DNA from: Steinernema hermaphroditum
Lineage: Eukaryota; Nematoda; Chromadorea; Rhabditida; Steinernematidae
Direction of reading: 5' to 3'
Assembly (NCBI GenBank): GCA_030435675.1
Contig: CM059622.1
Location: 2,728,001 to 2,792,000, forward strand
Length of the DNA stretch: 64,000 nt
A program made the translations under genes and the position numbers. Below the pieces are notes generated by a model, which did not search any database, was not told the DNA's origin, and saw only the letters and a program-made list of their open reading frames with translations. Shown here in pieces: positions 33,991-47,639 of this stretch (its first letter is position 1; the number at the start of each line of letters is the position of its first letter).

Positions 33991-35067
33991 AGTGTGTGCC
34001 TTCGAGTGTTGGATGTGTTTTTTTGCAAAGATATTTCTATGTTCTGTCGTGTGAGGGTGAATCAGCTGACTGCTGAAGGACTGCTGTTTAAAGCGGTGTG
34101 TAAAGGGGAGGGAGGGTGGCGTTCTCGGAACTGTTCTCGGAATTCATGATTTTGTGAGTGATCGGTGCTGGTCGCGTCGCCAGTTTTTTGAGGGTTCGTG
34201 TCTTGATCGAACCGAAATTCAAAATAGAATGTTAATTACGGTGGCAGTGAGGCATAGAAAATAAGGGAAAAGAGTAAATTCTTTGTGAGGATATGAGCAG
34301 AACTCTTTTTTTAATTATTGAATCAGTCGCGTAATAGGTAATTCTTGTACCGACCAAATAGGGATTAGGTATGGAATTGAAATAGCATCAACGTTGCAAA
34401 AATGGGAAGTTCATAAAGAGAATATCGTTTTTGGAGGGGTCTTTCTACCCCGATCTGCAGGCTCTACGAGTACGTTAGTATGAATGTACGATGAGGGCCT
34501 AGAAAAGGGCTCCTCCGCTCCATATATTAGCCCTCTACCCTCTATATATCGTGTCATACGTTATGCCGAAACTTCCGATTTCTTTTTCATTTTGCCACGT
34601 TCGCATCTTTCTCACTGATTGTGGTGTTTAATCGTGATCATGCGAGCACGCAGATGAAAGAAATGATGCGGTGAACAAGGCACTGTGACAGATGTCCTTA
34701 TGATCACTTTATCACGACGATCAGTCTAACATGATCATTAGGGTTCCGCATTTTCGAGATCCTCCATCATTGGGAAGGAAAACATGGAGATTCTGATATT
34801 CTGTTTAACGATAACGCTCCCTACCTTAAATTTAACGACTTAGTGAAGATTGTAGTGAGAACTAATCGCTTTCCATTGTAATCTTTGCAACTAGTAAATC
34901 AAGAAATAAAATCGTATCATCATAAAATCATAAATCAATGTAAGTCATTTTGTAACTCGCTTCGTTTGTTAAATATGCGTGTCGGATGACGCAAAACTTT
35001 GTCGCACATCGATTTCCTATTAAATGAAAGGAAATCACAGCGAATTATGCTAACTAACATGTCTCAC
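33991..35067. other. intergenic, nothing recognised
   Basis: Purine-rich then AT-rich; no gene supported. Confidence 0.45.
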
Positions 35068-35221
35068 CTGACTCCTCCAGCATTAAAATAGACGTCTTTG
35101 CGGTCATATAATAAAAAGATCGTATTTCAACCGCATTCATATCCTGTCCGTGTCCAATTTTCCTGTCTCTTTTTGATATAAATACCAGTTTTTCGTTTTG
35201 CAGATCAGTCTGATGAGCCAT
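35068..35221 (-). CDS. possible first exon, unknown protein
   Basis: Minus-strand ATG at 35221 to a donor GTGAGA (35067-35062). Encodes MAHQTDLQNEKLVFISKRDR and onward, a credible charged N-terminus of 51 codons. No partner exon identified; could be chance. Confidence 0.22.
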
Positions 35222-35239
35222 GGTACAATCGTTTTTCAA

Positions 35240-35989
35240 AACCTGTCGGTCGAACTTTCAACTTCAAAGCTCTAGTCAGTTAACTCAGAAATATCACATT
35301 TTTGCGTTCATTATAAGTTTGTTTATAGATCGCCTTTGCATTGTGAATCAGTAGAAGATCACTAGGTGAGAAAAGGATTCTTTGACTACGATGAGAGAAC
35401 GTCAGCTGTGAAGACATAGAAGAAAACGGATAACTTTGTACCAATCTCCATTTATTGTGCTATGTTACTTGTTTTTTACTCTACCTCTTCTGTTACGTCT
35501 TCATCTGATTAGATTTGCTCTTTTCAAACAACTCCGCTTCCAATTCTGCATTCATTATCCATAAAACGTTTTATGATCCCGGCCTGATGAACCCATTACA
35601 ATACTGCGCTGTTAACTGAGACTTTTAATAGTTATATCCAGGCGATCTTGTAGCGCTTTAAATTTTACACACTTCGATGTTAATCCCATTTCCGCCACCA
35701 CTATCCACTCTATCATTCAGTTGATTCATCCGTAGTCAAAGCTGGATATAAACGAACCATGTTCTATTAAACGTTCTGACGTTCCTTCTCCTCTGAATGT
35801 TATCAACGTCATCGTCGGACGATAATTAAGTTTATGGCGCCGACGCTCGGAAGTGCCTGATCATTGGACCAAAAACTATCCTGATTTAATGATTCCCAGG
35901 AACGCCGCTCCAAATATCTATGTTCCACACTCTCAAACGCTTCAATTTCCGCGTTTCCTCGTGATTCTCCAAAAAATCATCACGCGCTC
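35240..35989. other. intergenic, nothing recognised
   Basis: AT-rich; no supported feature. Confidence 0.4.
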
Positions 35990-36430
35990 GCGTTCCCGTT
36001 TACTCACTCGATTAGGGTGTATTTAGGGACTCTTTCGCAATTTCCGTTCCAGCCTTTCTCCATCCATTAAGGAGCGATCGTTGCAAACCGCAAAATCTCC
36101 ATAAATCAAAATTCGAATCACCACTGTCTTAAGTGTAAAATTTACGAGTGGCAGACGAGAAAAAACGCTTGTCCTATTAGGTCCTCCTCTCAGACGCTCT
36201 TAGCAGAGAATTCTTTTTTGATCTTGAGAAGTTCCGCGGCGGAGATTAGTTCGGCGCGGCCTTTCGCGTGCACTTTGAATAATCAAGTGTGCGTCCAAAG
36301 CGTGAAAGAGGGGGAGGGGAAGCCATGAATGGGATAAAAAAGGACTGCACGACGCTGGGGAAGGAAAAAGGGACGGAGTACGCGCGGAAAAAAGGAAGAA
36401 GGTGGAGCACTAAATGGATAGGTGAGTAGC
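35990..36430. other. GC-richer island 8
   Basis: Flanked by outward donor words: ACTCAC at 36002-36007 (minus) and GTGAGT at 36422-36427 (plus). Contains CGTTGCAAACCGCAAAATC and long purine runs. Confidence 0.35.
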
Positions 36431-36974
36431 TCAAATTTCTTAATTCACTTATGCTTGCAAGGTCTAAAAAACTTAGCTTACAAGTAAGCCTTCCGAAGTT
36501 TATACCCAAACCCATGCTTGCATAACTTTCTAAGGATGTTTGTATGGTCAGGTGTGTGTATAAACAGATACCATTTCGGGTTAAAGTTCCCTAATACACG
36601 CCTACCTATAGGGCAATTCTTAACTCAATCTGAGGTAGACACTTCGGAAGGTTTCCTCGTGAGTTGAAGGTGCAACTTGTGTAGTGTTTTTCAAAAAATT
36701 AAGTCCGTCTAGGAAGGTCTCTTTGAGGAGGAGTAAATAATTGTGAGTAATTGACGATTTTTGTGGTGTTGTTAAGTACCTGATCGACTCGACCCATTAG
36801 ATTCATTTCGGTTGAAGTAGCACTGGGAAATGACAGTTAGCACCCGTCTCATGCAGTACAGAGGAAGCGTGATCAGATTCTTAACGATTTCATGTTAACG
36901 TATAACCGAGATCTTGTGTGTTTCAGCTTGTTAGTAATGATTGTACATTTTTGGGTTCGAATAATCTTTGACTG
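36431..36974. other. intergenic, nothing recognised
   Basis: AT-rich; no supported feature. Confidence 0.4.
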
Positions 36975-37090
36975 AGTGGGCGGCGCGGGTGGCAGGGCGC
37001 TGATTATGGTCTGTTTGCCAAGAAAGTTGAACCATATCTCTCTTTTGTTCCAAGCCTTCTGGGAGCCGCAACGATCATTGTGCCCGACCT
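36975..37090 (+). repeat. dispersed repeat, copy 3 of 3
   Basis: GGGCGGCGCGGGTGGCAGGG, TTTGCCAAGAAAGTTGAACC and GCCTTCTGGGAGCCGCAACG follow the order of 9150-9270. Confidence 0.5.
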
Positions 37091-37969
37091 CCCATCTCTG
37101 AGACAGCGAACCGGAAATATGTGCCTGGAAGTTTTTTATATAGTATTCTACGTCCTTTTTACGTTTTCAATAGTTACATCTCATTAGAACTGTGAAGGCT
37201 GTTTTTCCCGTCATCGGATAGATTCATCGGCCGTTTTACTAAAGTCATTCGGATGCCATATGGTGTCTACTTTTAACCATTAAGCATTTGTGCACGTGCA
37301 TATATGGCTGAACTAGAGGTATATTTCTTCGCAGAATATCTGGGCTTCGCCTTCAGCTTTCACCTCGAAGGAGAACCTTCCTAAGTACCCTTTAGAAATT
37401 TGCCGAGAAAATCGAAAAGTTAGTCTACATGATCAATGTGTGCGTATAAGCCGACGGGCCTTTTGGGGTTAATGTTCATTGCCGTATAACTACGCGTCAA
37501 CTTTCAGCCCGATCTGAAGCGACAATACGGAAGGCTCCGTTGTCAAATTCTTTTACTTCTTTCAACACTAATTTCAAATGGTAGTGTATAAAATATCTAC
37601 ATACAGCAACTGTTTCTTTTTGAGCCTTCTGCCTATAGCCTTCTTTCTTTTCCCAGATTTATTATGGCAGCTGATTACTACAACTATTTTCTGTCTATTA
37701 TTATTCACCACTGATCTACGTGATCGCGATCGTGTGAAGTGCCTGCTTGAACTATTGTAGGGTTCCTTGTCATTACAACCGTGAAGGGCGATGTTTCCTG
37801 TCATCGAATAGACCTCTCTGAGTTTTCCGTGTTAAGACCTATGTGAAATGGTCATTTAAGTGTTGTAAGTATTTCAAAGATCGTGCTGTAATGTAAATAA
37901 ATTTAAGTTTAATTTAATATTTTTGTTTGAATAGTTTCACTGTTGAAAAAAACCACCGCATTCACTCTA
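37091..37969. other. intergenic, nothing recognised
   Basis: AT-rich; no supported feature. Confidence 0.4.
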
Positions 37970-38490
37970 CTACGTCTCTCCACAAACACACACAAATGAT
38001 TTCCCCATTGAGGATATCGTTTTGCAAAGTGCATTTGCGGCGGAACGGCATGTTGGGAAGAGCGTTGCGTGACGTGAAAATTGAGAAGAACGGCGACCGC
38101 CCTCTAGGGCATCGTCGGAAAGTGCCAAAGCTGAAAAAAGAAGTGAGTGCCGCGAGCGTTGCATAATTTAGACGCGCGACGTCGGCGTCCGAGTACTACG
38201 CGAACTACTTGCACTCGGCGCGCGCAAATTGGAGCGCGTGCGCGCGTTCCTCCTCGGAACCACCGCCCAAAAAACGACCCTTCGACGATGGGTCCTCCCC
38301 CTCCTCTTCGGCCCTAACGATCGATTCGCGACTTCGGCCCCAAGGAACACAAGAAGTTCGTGTTCCCATCGCGGACCATTATAGCCTTTTGCAACATTCC
38401 GCTCTTTCAGGACGTGCTCGACGCCGACACGCTATTCTCTCTGCGTCTACGTGGACGGCACGTTTCGATGGGACGCGTATGTGAGTTCTT
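37970..38490. other. GC-rich island 9
   Basis: Very CpG-dense around 38170-38260. CTCTTTCAG (ends ~38410) followed by about 70 bp open sequence and GTGAGT at 38481-38486 looks like a small plus-strand exon, but no partner exon is visible. TTTTGCAAAGTGCATTTGCG near 38030 and TTGCAACATTCC near 38390 recur in other islands. Confidence 0.4.
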
Positions 38491-39249
38491 ATGTGTAGTT
38501 TAGTGGTTGTTTATTGGCTTAGTCAGCTTGACATAATGTACTAAGGCGGAAAGTGCTTACTGCCAGCAGTGAGGAAACGCTGAATGCGTGGTTAAAAACT
38601 ATAAGTGTATGTGTACAGTGAAAAGGGATTAAATTGTGTTATTGTTGATATTTGTTGCTTTTGACATTGGCATCCAGAGCAGATGAGTTTTCCGGTACAG
38701 TATTCGTTCACCATACCCGAAAGCAGTGGCCACATTTAGTCATTTCGCGTGATCACTTACGATCCTAGATGATACTAGACTTGTATAAATGACGGAACGA
38801 AAAATAAACATGAATCTGTTGCTTTCACATAATATATTTGCACATTTTTATTGGATCGCCGCACTGAAAGCGCGCTAGAACTTCCTTTCTTATTTTTCAG
38901 AGGAAGATATATAGCGAAGTACCATAGTTGAGGATTTAAGGGTAAACCATTTTCATGAAGCGTCACTGTGACGGTCACACCATATCTCTCAGTTATGCAG
39001 CTACTTGGCAAAACGACCAAGATAAAGACCAGATTTCTCTATGTCAACTGCACACATTTTAGCAATGAAAGTGATCATCAAATGGTTAACAGTACACAGC
39101 AATACACGCGCAAATTTTCTGTGCTTACGATGGCCCAACATGGGCATTCGCTTCCTACCGCATCGCTGGCGGTCCTTGGCTCCTCTCATCTCCAGGCGGC
39201 ATTTTACGACTCGGTAAACTTGCATTCAATGAAGTTTGAGCTTCTTTAA
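38491..39249. other. intergenic, nothing recognised
   Basis: AT-rich; several minus- and plus-strand frames of 70-90 codons overlap and contradict one another. Confidence 0.35.
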
Positions 39250-39912
39250 GATCTTAGGATTCTGCATTTTACAGAAAGTTGAAAGACACCTTGAATCGCA
39301 CAATTTCTAATCGAAATATGGCGCATTTCGCATTTGTGTTTTTGACCACCTGGCGCATGAGGGACAGAATTTTGAGAAGTACGTCAAACTTAAGTAACAT
39401 GACACGTTTACATGCAGCACGTAAAACGCGTTCATATCTACAAATAGTGCCGTTCACTTTTCGTAATATTTTTACAGATTTGCATCTTTCAGTAGGATGT
39501 TGCCGATCTTGTATCTTCGGCACCGAATCAGGCAAAAATGACAATTATAGGAACTTGCTGCACACTTCAGCAGAGTGAAAAGTCCAATTAGCAGGTGCTG
39601 AAAATTTTCTATAATATGGTACAGAGCACTCACGTAATAATGGACTTGACCATATTCTCTTTTGTTCAAACACATTTTTTAGCTGCAAGCGTTCCATACA
39701 AGCAGCGTGCCACGCATAATGCAGCAACATTAAATCATTTGCAAACAGTGTGCAAAAAGATTGCACTTTATTGTACAGTATCTCCATGAATAGTTGCCCC
39801 GAAATGGAATCGTCTTCACGCTATGAACGTATGATTTGTGTCCTTTTAAATCGGAGTTCGATATGTATATTTCTCGGCACTTGTCATACCCCAAACCTCT
39901 AGAAACTAGCAC
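39250..39912 (-). pseudogene. decayed C2H2 zinc-finger gene
   Basis: Minus-strand frames carry finger-like spacing: KCREIYISNSDLKGHKSYVH (C-x12-H-x4-H, with Tyr where the first Cys of the C-x2-C pair should be), then FCTLFANDLMLLHYAWH (C-x10-H-x3-H), then YNCHFC further down. They lie in different frames; a GTGAGT...TTTTCAG intron of 36 bp at about 39637-39602 could join two, but others need frameshifts. C2H2 fingers normally bind DNA. Best read as a gene in decay; a real gene with odd exons is possible. Confidence 0.4.
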
Positions 39913-40789
39913 TATATTCCAGTAAACGTTTAAATCGTTTATTTGAAACTATCCGGGCAAAGATTTCCAAAGGAACCTTTCAAAATGTCCACTGTTGATC
40001 GAGTTGCAACTTTGCCCCCACTTTGCAAATGGTCCCATTTGATTTCACGTTAACCCCAACATTCCAACGGTTGATATGCCATGTAAGCGGCTGTATATCG
40101 CCCGGTTAATATACTGGGACCAGCAGCCTGTTGTGGCTAACAATGGAATACTCCCCTTTCGTGTGACATGTCTTCCCGAATTCTTTGCTTCGTCTGGTCC
40201 TGGTTCTATCGATAGGGCTCAGAGGAATCGCGCCGCAACTAAGGGCACAATTCCTTGCCATTTAGACCATCTTTCTCCACGTATTTAACCAACATTCACT
40301 GAGTTATTGTGCTTACAAGGTTCTATTTTCAAGGTTAGGGTTAGCAAGGTTCTATTTTCTTCTGGAAGGCAAAATGGCTGAAGTCCATCTACTAGACAAG
40401 AAGACGAGTGAGCAGATTTGGTAGCGTCTCCAAAGTGAGGGACATCGAGGAAGCTGCGAAATGGAGAAAACTAAAAAAGGATGGAAGTCCCCAAAGTTGC
40501 CCCCAAAAGCTACCAAAGTAGAAACTCTCCAGATCGACCATGAAAACCACCTTTCTGAAATAGAATCCATATTGGCTGGGCGTTTCGCTGTTAAAGTGCA
40601 CTTGCCTACCGAGTTTCATATTTGGTTGACAAGACGACAGATTCCCTCATTAGCCATCCCAAAAATTCAGTTAGGCCTTTTTTGAAAACGACACCGCCTA
40701 CCCACTCTCCAGAATGCAAAAGTCCAGCAGACTTTTTGCGTAAATAAATAATGCGCTAATAGTATCGCATTAATATTAATGTGCGCTCG
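39913..40789. other. intergenic, nothing recognised
   Basis: A direct repeat GGTTCTATTTTC occurs twice at 40319-40358. No gene supported. Confidence 0.4.
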
Positions 40790-41460
40790 CTGAAGTGTTT
40801 AACGGCTGCACCCGCTTCACTGCCTCACCGCGATATTGCATGTACTTTGGTCACTATTCCACGAAGCGACGGGCACAACAAAGTGAAGTGCGATCTCACG
40901 CACATGCAACCGATCGTAATTGGCAACAATCGCTTTCGTTTTTTTGTGTATAATTGCTGCACTTTTTCCGCTCCACCTTCTGCGCACAAATTTGCAAATT
41001 GTCACTCCTCGCCTAATTCGTGCTCTACTAGGCTAAAAGGTCACATTCTTCAGCGTGATTTCCAGCGAATCCCCAGGGGGCTTGCACGCTCATCGCTCTT
41101 CGAGTAATCCATGCGCACTTTTACTATGTCCGCACCGATCGAATTACTCCGAATTGCCGTCACGACGTGCCGAGTTCGGCCGAACGCGATGTTTCTATGA
41201 GTCGTCTTTGTGCTCCGTCTTGCAATTATTCCAATTTGCACTTTCCGCAAATTAATTGCAAAGGGATGAACGTCGCTTCTGAAGCGTCGCCGTTCGCTTC
41301 GGATTCTTGATTGATAGTCTCCGCGCCGTCGCTTCCGCGTTTTTTTCAATCTTCGATTTTTGCCAATTAAACTTTTTTCGGCATACGCTTTATGGGCCCT
41401 TGTGTTGCAAAGGCGGAAGAGAGTTTCGAGGAATGAGGACGGGGGAGTGAAGTAGAGAAG
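40790..41460. other. GC-rich island 10
   Basis: Contains CAATTTGCACTTTCCGCAAA and ATTAATTGCAAAGG near 41230, words related to islands 1, 3 and 9. Open on both strands without coding logic. Confidence 0.35.
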
Positions 41461-44400
41461 AGAAGTCGTATGGTGCTTGTCTTATCTGAAATGGAGGTTT
41501 GAGGGAAAATGGGTGCTATGTAATTTTTGGACTTAGCTATTTTTTTATGTTCTGACATTGATTTTTTTAAATTTCAAGGAAACAATGAATGGATAAGTGC
41601 TTTTCGATAATTCTACCGGTTCGTTGCTTCGGGTACATAGGCTCAAGAGACTCATCGCCTTACTAATCAAGTACTGCATATGTGATGTGAACACCATATT
41701 GAAATGACTCGACATGTTTCAACTCAATATGTTCGATCTGATTCTATGGTGACCGTAGATTATTGATTTCGACAGTATCCAGTAATTCGCATTAAATGTA
41801 CCTCAAGGAATATTCTTGGCGTTTCAACCATAATTATGTATCCGTTTAAAATGATTGAACAGTGTCATAGCGATGAGCACGCAATCAAGAATGTGACTGT
41901 TTACATTGAAGAACCTGTCAGTTCTTCTTTACTCTCAACAACGTCATTTTACACTATTTTACAACAAACAAGTTCTTATCAGGGTGCGTCATACGTTTCA
42001 TAATCGTAAAAGGTTGTAAATTCCTATTGCCTATTACAACCGATTAGTAGTCATGTGAGCACCGTGTATTGTCCTTGTTGTGATACTGGGTTGACATAGG
42101 GAGCGCATGACCAGTCCTTTGTTCAGGTAAGGCTATATACAGGGTGAGGTATCTGTCCAGACTGTCTATCAAAGGGCAGGTCTGATCTACCCGCAACGGT
42201 CACCAGTGCCGTGGGTCATTGAGAGCTGTTCTGATTTGTATGGTGAACACGTGTTTCGAGGAGCTTCCGAGAAACAGAACAGCGTCGGCACTTCAGATTT
42301 CTTGCCAGATTTCGAAGCTAATGATAGACACCACTGAAAGAACGATTGATTTCACTGCCCTATCGTGATCTCTAGGAATGCATTATTTCTTATCATTTAT
42401 AGACCCGTTCTTTTATTAACAGAGCGCTAGCCAACTTCGAACGACCCCCTACGAGAGGCAAAAACTACAGTATAGCATTTACGTCTTGTGTAGGCGAGCC
42501 AAAGTGAGTGTTTCTCCACTAACAGGAAATCATTTCTGTCGTTTGATTTCCTCTTTCGCCGAACGATGACATACGAAAAAGCATTTTCGGCATTTTCTGA
42601 CATTTAAAATGTCACTATCACTACTTAGTGCTCGTTCACTACGATAGATGAACATTAGACACTTCCCGTAGACCACATCACAGGAACTGGCCAATTAGAT
42701 CTTATCTCGCTGAGTGTGGGCAACGACTTTCCGTCAATTGGCAATCTTTAATCTTGCACAGCTTCTAATGTGTAGCCTTCTATTTGGTCGCTCTGTTCAC
42801 TCCTAGTGACTGAGTGCAACTGGGTGCAAATGCTCAACGAATGTTTCTAATTACTGCGTTCGAACTCGAGCTTCGGATTTGTGTCTGATGTAAGTTAGAA
42901 AGGTGTAAGTGCGACAAACTATTTTCCGTCTTCCATGTAAAGACCAGCTTTAGGAAAATGTGTCATCACGATTGTAGAAAGTGCAGTCTAACTGAGCCAA
43001 ATGTGCCTAAAATGCAAAAACACAATAATTTCGGGAAATGCACGGCAGTTCAGCGACAGGAAAAGGAAGCAAGGTTTTGGCTGGTCGGTCATCTGAATGT
43101 CACTTTGGAGAAGTTCTAGAGGAAAATCATTTTTGAGATCTGGGGTTTGCCGTAGCCTAAGTCGGAGTCTAAGCCAAGCCGGGGTTTGCTGTAATCAACA
43201 CGACTACAGGGCGCGCTTTAAATCCATAGGCATGAGCGCTGTTGATTTAAATCGCCCCCGACGGGCGATCCTAGTTGCTTTCACAGCTTCGCTGACATTC
43301 TAGTGCTACCGTATATGGCACATTTGGCGTTTCTGTCCGTTTTGTCTGTTTGACAGTTTTTGATTTGGTTTTTTGATTTGACGGCGGTTTCTTTCTTTGG
43401 CGGTTTTTTGGCGGTTTTGTCCGGGCGCCGAATTTTGGGCCGAAGTCATTTCCCAAGGAAGATAAGTGTGCCGAAATTGAGCCATATCGGAAGGTCAAGA
43501 ACGACACTTACCTGACCAGATAAATGGAAAACCCAACTCTTTGCGAACGTATTTCTGGCGTGCGCCACTATTTTAATATGCATTTTATGTATTATTCTTT
43601 ATAGATTGTGGTGATTAGAATAGTACGTAATCGGATCGAATAAAACGAAACGTTTCCTTCATTCCTCTAAACATGCACTAATTATATCTGTATAAAGGCA
43701 TGCGCAAAAAGGATTTCGTCACAAAGAGCACCTTTAGGGAAACTGAATTCGATGAGCGTACTGCTAATTCTATAATTTTGTGAACTAAATTGACGTGTTC
43801 AATCGCATAGATGCTACTCGAATCAAATGGCTATTTGGACACATCCCGGACATAATGACCTTTGATATAGTGGTGTTTTTCTGAAGAGTGATATGGTATA
43901 TTAAACATTAAATCGAATTTTTGAAAAAAATAGAAAGTTATCATCCTTGGGATTGGCTGTATTGATATTTAGCTAGCATGAGTCCACTCGTGCAAACTGG
44001 AGTTACTCCACAGATTCTTTTGTCTAATATGACTACGGCCGCGGTAGCTATTATCTTCAGAGCGTTATTGAAAAGTGCAAATCATTGTTCATCGTACAAC
44101 CGCTGCGTCAGCATGTATACATGATGGTGTTTAGAGAGCGCATTATTCATATACTTGTCGCACTATTTTGCTCCGTACTACAATCATTTACATCGGTATT
44201 TCCATATTGTTGAAGGATTGTACGAGGTATTGTCTGTACTTCCATATGAACTTATAGTATAATTTTGGCTACATTGTTCTTCTTGTCGTGTTTAGCTATA
44301 AGGTAATCCATGTTCAATTGATGTTATGCTGTGAATTTTTGTATCAACAAATTCCGATTCGTGAGCACACTGTAACATAACTCAGATTTTCTTATTGAGC

Positions 44401-44711
44401 CGTGTTTACCTTCCAAGTTCATATTTTAATGTTCATACTAAAGATGCAAAGTGAGCCTCTGAGCCAAGCCGGAGCCCAGTTATCTCAGTCCGCTTGGCTC
44501 AGTTGGCTCCGAGACAGAATAGAGGCCAGTCCTGGCAATATACAATGGCCCTACCCAATGGGCAAAACTTAAATTAACCTTTGATTTTCAAACCTCTGCC
44601 AAAACCACTTGGACTAATGAATGTAGATGGTTTATTTTCCATCCAGGAGCCACTATGCAGACAGTAAATGTAATACATTCGGCGAGCTTAGAGTGGGGTG
44701 GGGAAAATTCA
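41461..44711. other. intergenic, nothing recognised
   Basis: Over 3 kb with no supported gene. GAGCCAAGCCGG words at 43170 and 44460 recur. Minus frame 43507-43271 is Lys/Pro-rich because of a GGCGGTTTT-type tract. Confidence 0.45.
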
Positions 44712-44793
44712 GACCGTTCGCGGGAAGCGGTATGAAGAGAGCGCAGACAACGAGAGAAAATCGGATTGCTCTTTGCCCACCGCCCCATATCCT
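44712..44793 (+). repeat. foldback MITE (TTCGCG type), copy 2, partial
   Basis: GACCGTTCGCGGGAAGCGGT, GAAGAGAGCGCAGACAACGA match the left half of 55289-55398; the right half (GCTCTTTGCCCACCGCCCC) is weaker. Confidence 0.6.
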
Positions 44794-45079
44794 TTGTCTC
44801 TCATCGTCGTCGTTCTTGTGCTTTTGTTGATTCCACCGAACGTTCAAAGATAACGTTAATTGGCCCGCATCACGAACGTTTACTACGTGATTGATCGATG
44901 TCTCTACAGGTCCATAAAACAGATTAGACGTAATTGATTCATCGATAATAGGTCGTTTGCTTGCAAAGCACTTTATCAGTTTTTATGTCTACGGCGTTCC
45001 CATTTGTCTAAGACATCGAAAATCTCAAATTTAAGATCATAATTTCCAATTGCAGACACTATATATTCACGATAACAAC

Positions 45080-45790
45080 GTTCAGGAATGCAGAAAATGC
45101 CGTGGATTCACACACATACAATCATCTTCCCCCCGAAAAAGCCTTCCCGCACGCACCTTCTTCGAGACCCTTTGGCGACGCTCCCAAAATATCGTCGAGC
45201 CGACCATCGTCTTCATGCTCAACTGATAAGGCGGCCCATCAGCCGCCGCCGTCGCTGCTCCAGAGTGCCCTCTTCCACGCTCCTTCTTATTCACAAACGC
45301 CGCCACCGACGCCGTTCACACACACAATTATCGATTGCCGATCGGTCGCGTGATTTTGACGCGTGCGACGTTGTATTTCCTATTGTATTCTGTCGGTGAA
45401 TTTCGAAAGCATTTGAGAATTCCTTACGCCGGCGGCGCCGACGTCTCGACGCCGGAAGCGCCCGATTCTTACAGCGCGAATTTGCGCGCGAATTTTGTGT
45501 CGTTTGTGCCCTGGGGATCGTTGTCGTTTAGACGAATGATTTTTGTAAATTTCGATTTTTGCAAAAAGACTAGAAGCGGAGACAGCTTTGGCGCGGATCG
45601 ACGCGCGCAACGAGTCTCGAAATGTAACGAAACTGTCACTATGATTCCTGTGACGATTCTAATCGGATTGCGGCGCTAATTCCGCGAGTGGTTTGTGTAT
45701 TTTAGTTCATTGGCGTTGCAACGGCGTTTCGCGTTCGCCATTCGGACTTTTATCAAATGTGTGTTACCCTATTATAGCCCTGCGCTGTGT
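45080..45790. other. GC-rich island 11
   Basis: CpG-dense with AATTTTGTGTCG and TTTCGATTTTTGCAAAAAG tracts. Open on both strands; ORFs overlap in conflicting frames. Not called coding. Confidence 0.35.
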
Positions 45791-47639
45791 CATATTTGTC
45801 TTGCAACATTTTGATTGAATTGTCAATGTGCAATAATCAGCGTTATACCATGGTATCATTACATTTAGAATGTTTTCAGTTTTGTTTATATTTTATTCAA
45901 AAAGATATAGAAGCTTCTATTTAAAATTCAGTTATATCTAGAAGTTCCTAGTTTCTTTCTTTTCTTTAGTTCCTAGATCCTGCGTGAATCCTATATGACA
46001 TAAAAAAAATCCTTTACATTTTTCGGAAACACGGGTATAAGGGTTTGCATTCGAAATGCATCCAACCAAACCGACTCGTAATAAAGAGCGTACAGCAGGG
46101 ATGTACGCGAAAGTGATCCAGTTTGAAATCTCGACTGGACGCCATGTAGAAGAAATTTTGAATAGTAAATTGGGAATACAATGACATCAACTGATCACGT
46201 TTTGCTCTTGATTTAGTGTCAAACAGTTCGAACCGACGTATGCTCGGCTGGGTTCAGTTCGGTTTGATTTAACAGTAAAGCACGGCTTCGATGCAGGTTC
46301 GATTGAATTTAAATGTCAACCTTCCTACTGGTTTAGCTAGCTTCAACTCCATCGCAGCCGCCCAGTTCAATGTGTTTTCTAGTGCTCTTTTTATCGTATA
46401 AGCATACTATCTTCACAAGTTAGTATGCCGCTCCCTTTGATCTGTTTTATCATACACCGTCGGCGAATGTAAGTTTCATTGTTCCTATGAGAATATTATT
46501 TTTGTGATCTGTTTCATCATTTCATTTTGACTTTGGTGGTATCTATCAATACTGCTTTTTGGTTTGCTTTATGCATCATATTATGCACTTTTTAAACTCT
46601 GTTCACGTTGATGATCTCATACTAGAAACTGATATATGATATATATACAAATATATGCTGGACTAGGTCCAGTTTGTGAATCGGTTTGTTCATCTTATTT
46701 TACTGACACATAAAAGCATCATAACTTCAGTTATCCGTTAAATATGTCTATAATGCTATAGCTTTCCGTAACTCTAGTCTCAAATTGTCCCCCATTTGCG
46801 TACGTTTATTCACAACTCGTCGAAGACATCAAAAATCCCTTTCATTCTCTTTTTGCAGAACATCAATATTTACCTAGAATGTTATTGTTTTCTTATACGT
46901 TCGCGAATGCTTTGAGAGCTTTGTGCTTTGATTTTGATCTTTCTTTTTCTTGTGATAGCATTGCAGCGCTGCAAGGAGTTCCTACGATTTACCAGGAACG
47001 ACTAGTGCAAAAATTTAACCCAATGGTCTCAATCCAAAGTGCTCGGGTCCAAACGTGACAACGTGGGTGGTCTTAGTAAATAATCTGTTTGATACGGACC
47101 AAAGTGAAATCCAGCCCTGTGATTGAAAAGCAATCGCGCTGGCCACTTAGCCTAAAACCATAGTGTCCTGAATGCTCACCTCCATTCACTCGTTCCATCC
47201 TAGGTTGAACTTCTTAAGCGCTAAGGTCTCCTGGAGAGCACGAGCCACTCAGTCCAAAATGACTTTTGGCTCCACGGAGATCAAAGGAGCCATAATTGTA
47301 CTTCATCGATCCTGCCGATGCTATGTTTACTATCGCTTTGCAATATTCCTTTAGTGAGGAAAAGAGTATTTTCTAAGACCACCCATGATGATATGTTTGG
47401 ACCCGAGCGCTTTGGATAGAGACCATTGAGACTACGCTGAGTTTCAACTCGGGATCGGTGAAAATATGCATAAATAGGATGAGTCGCAGACCTACAGGGT
47501 GAACTACGTGCTCAGCTCAGCGCTACTCTTTGAAAATTGAGGGACACGACCAGTGAAATGAGTGTCGCTAACATCAAAACACAGAAAAGTGTAAACGACC
47601 TGAGCAACACATGTTTGTTGGCCCTGTGGCGATCAAAGG
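45791..47639. other. intergenic, nothing recognised
   Basis: AT-rich; a TCCAAA...GGACC inverted pair (CGGGTCCAAACGTG ~47043 and ATGTTTGGACCCGAG ~47393) flanks 340 bp that starts and ends with ACCACCCA/TGGGTGGT words, possibly another foldback element. Confidence 0.4.
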
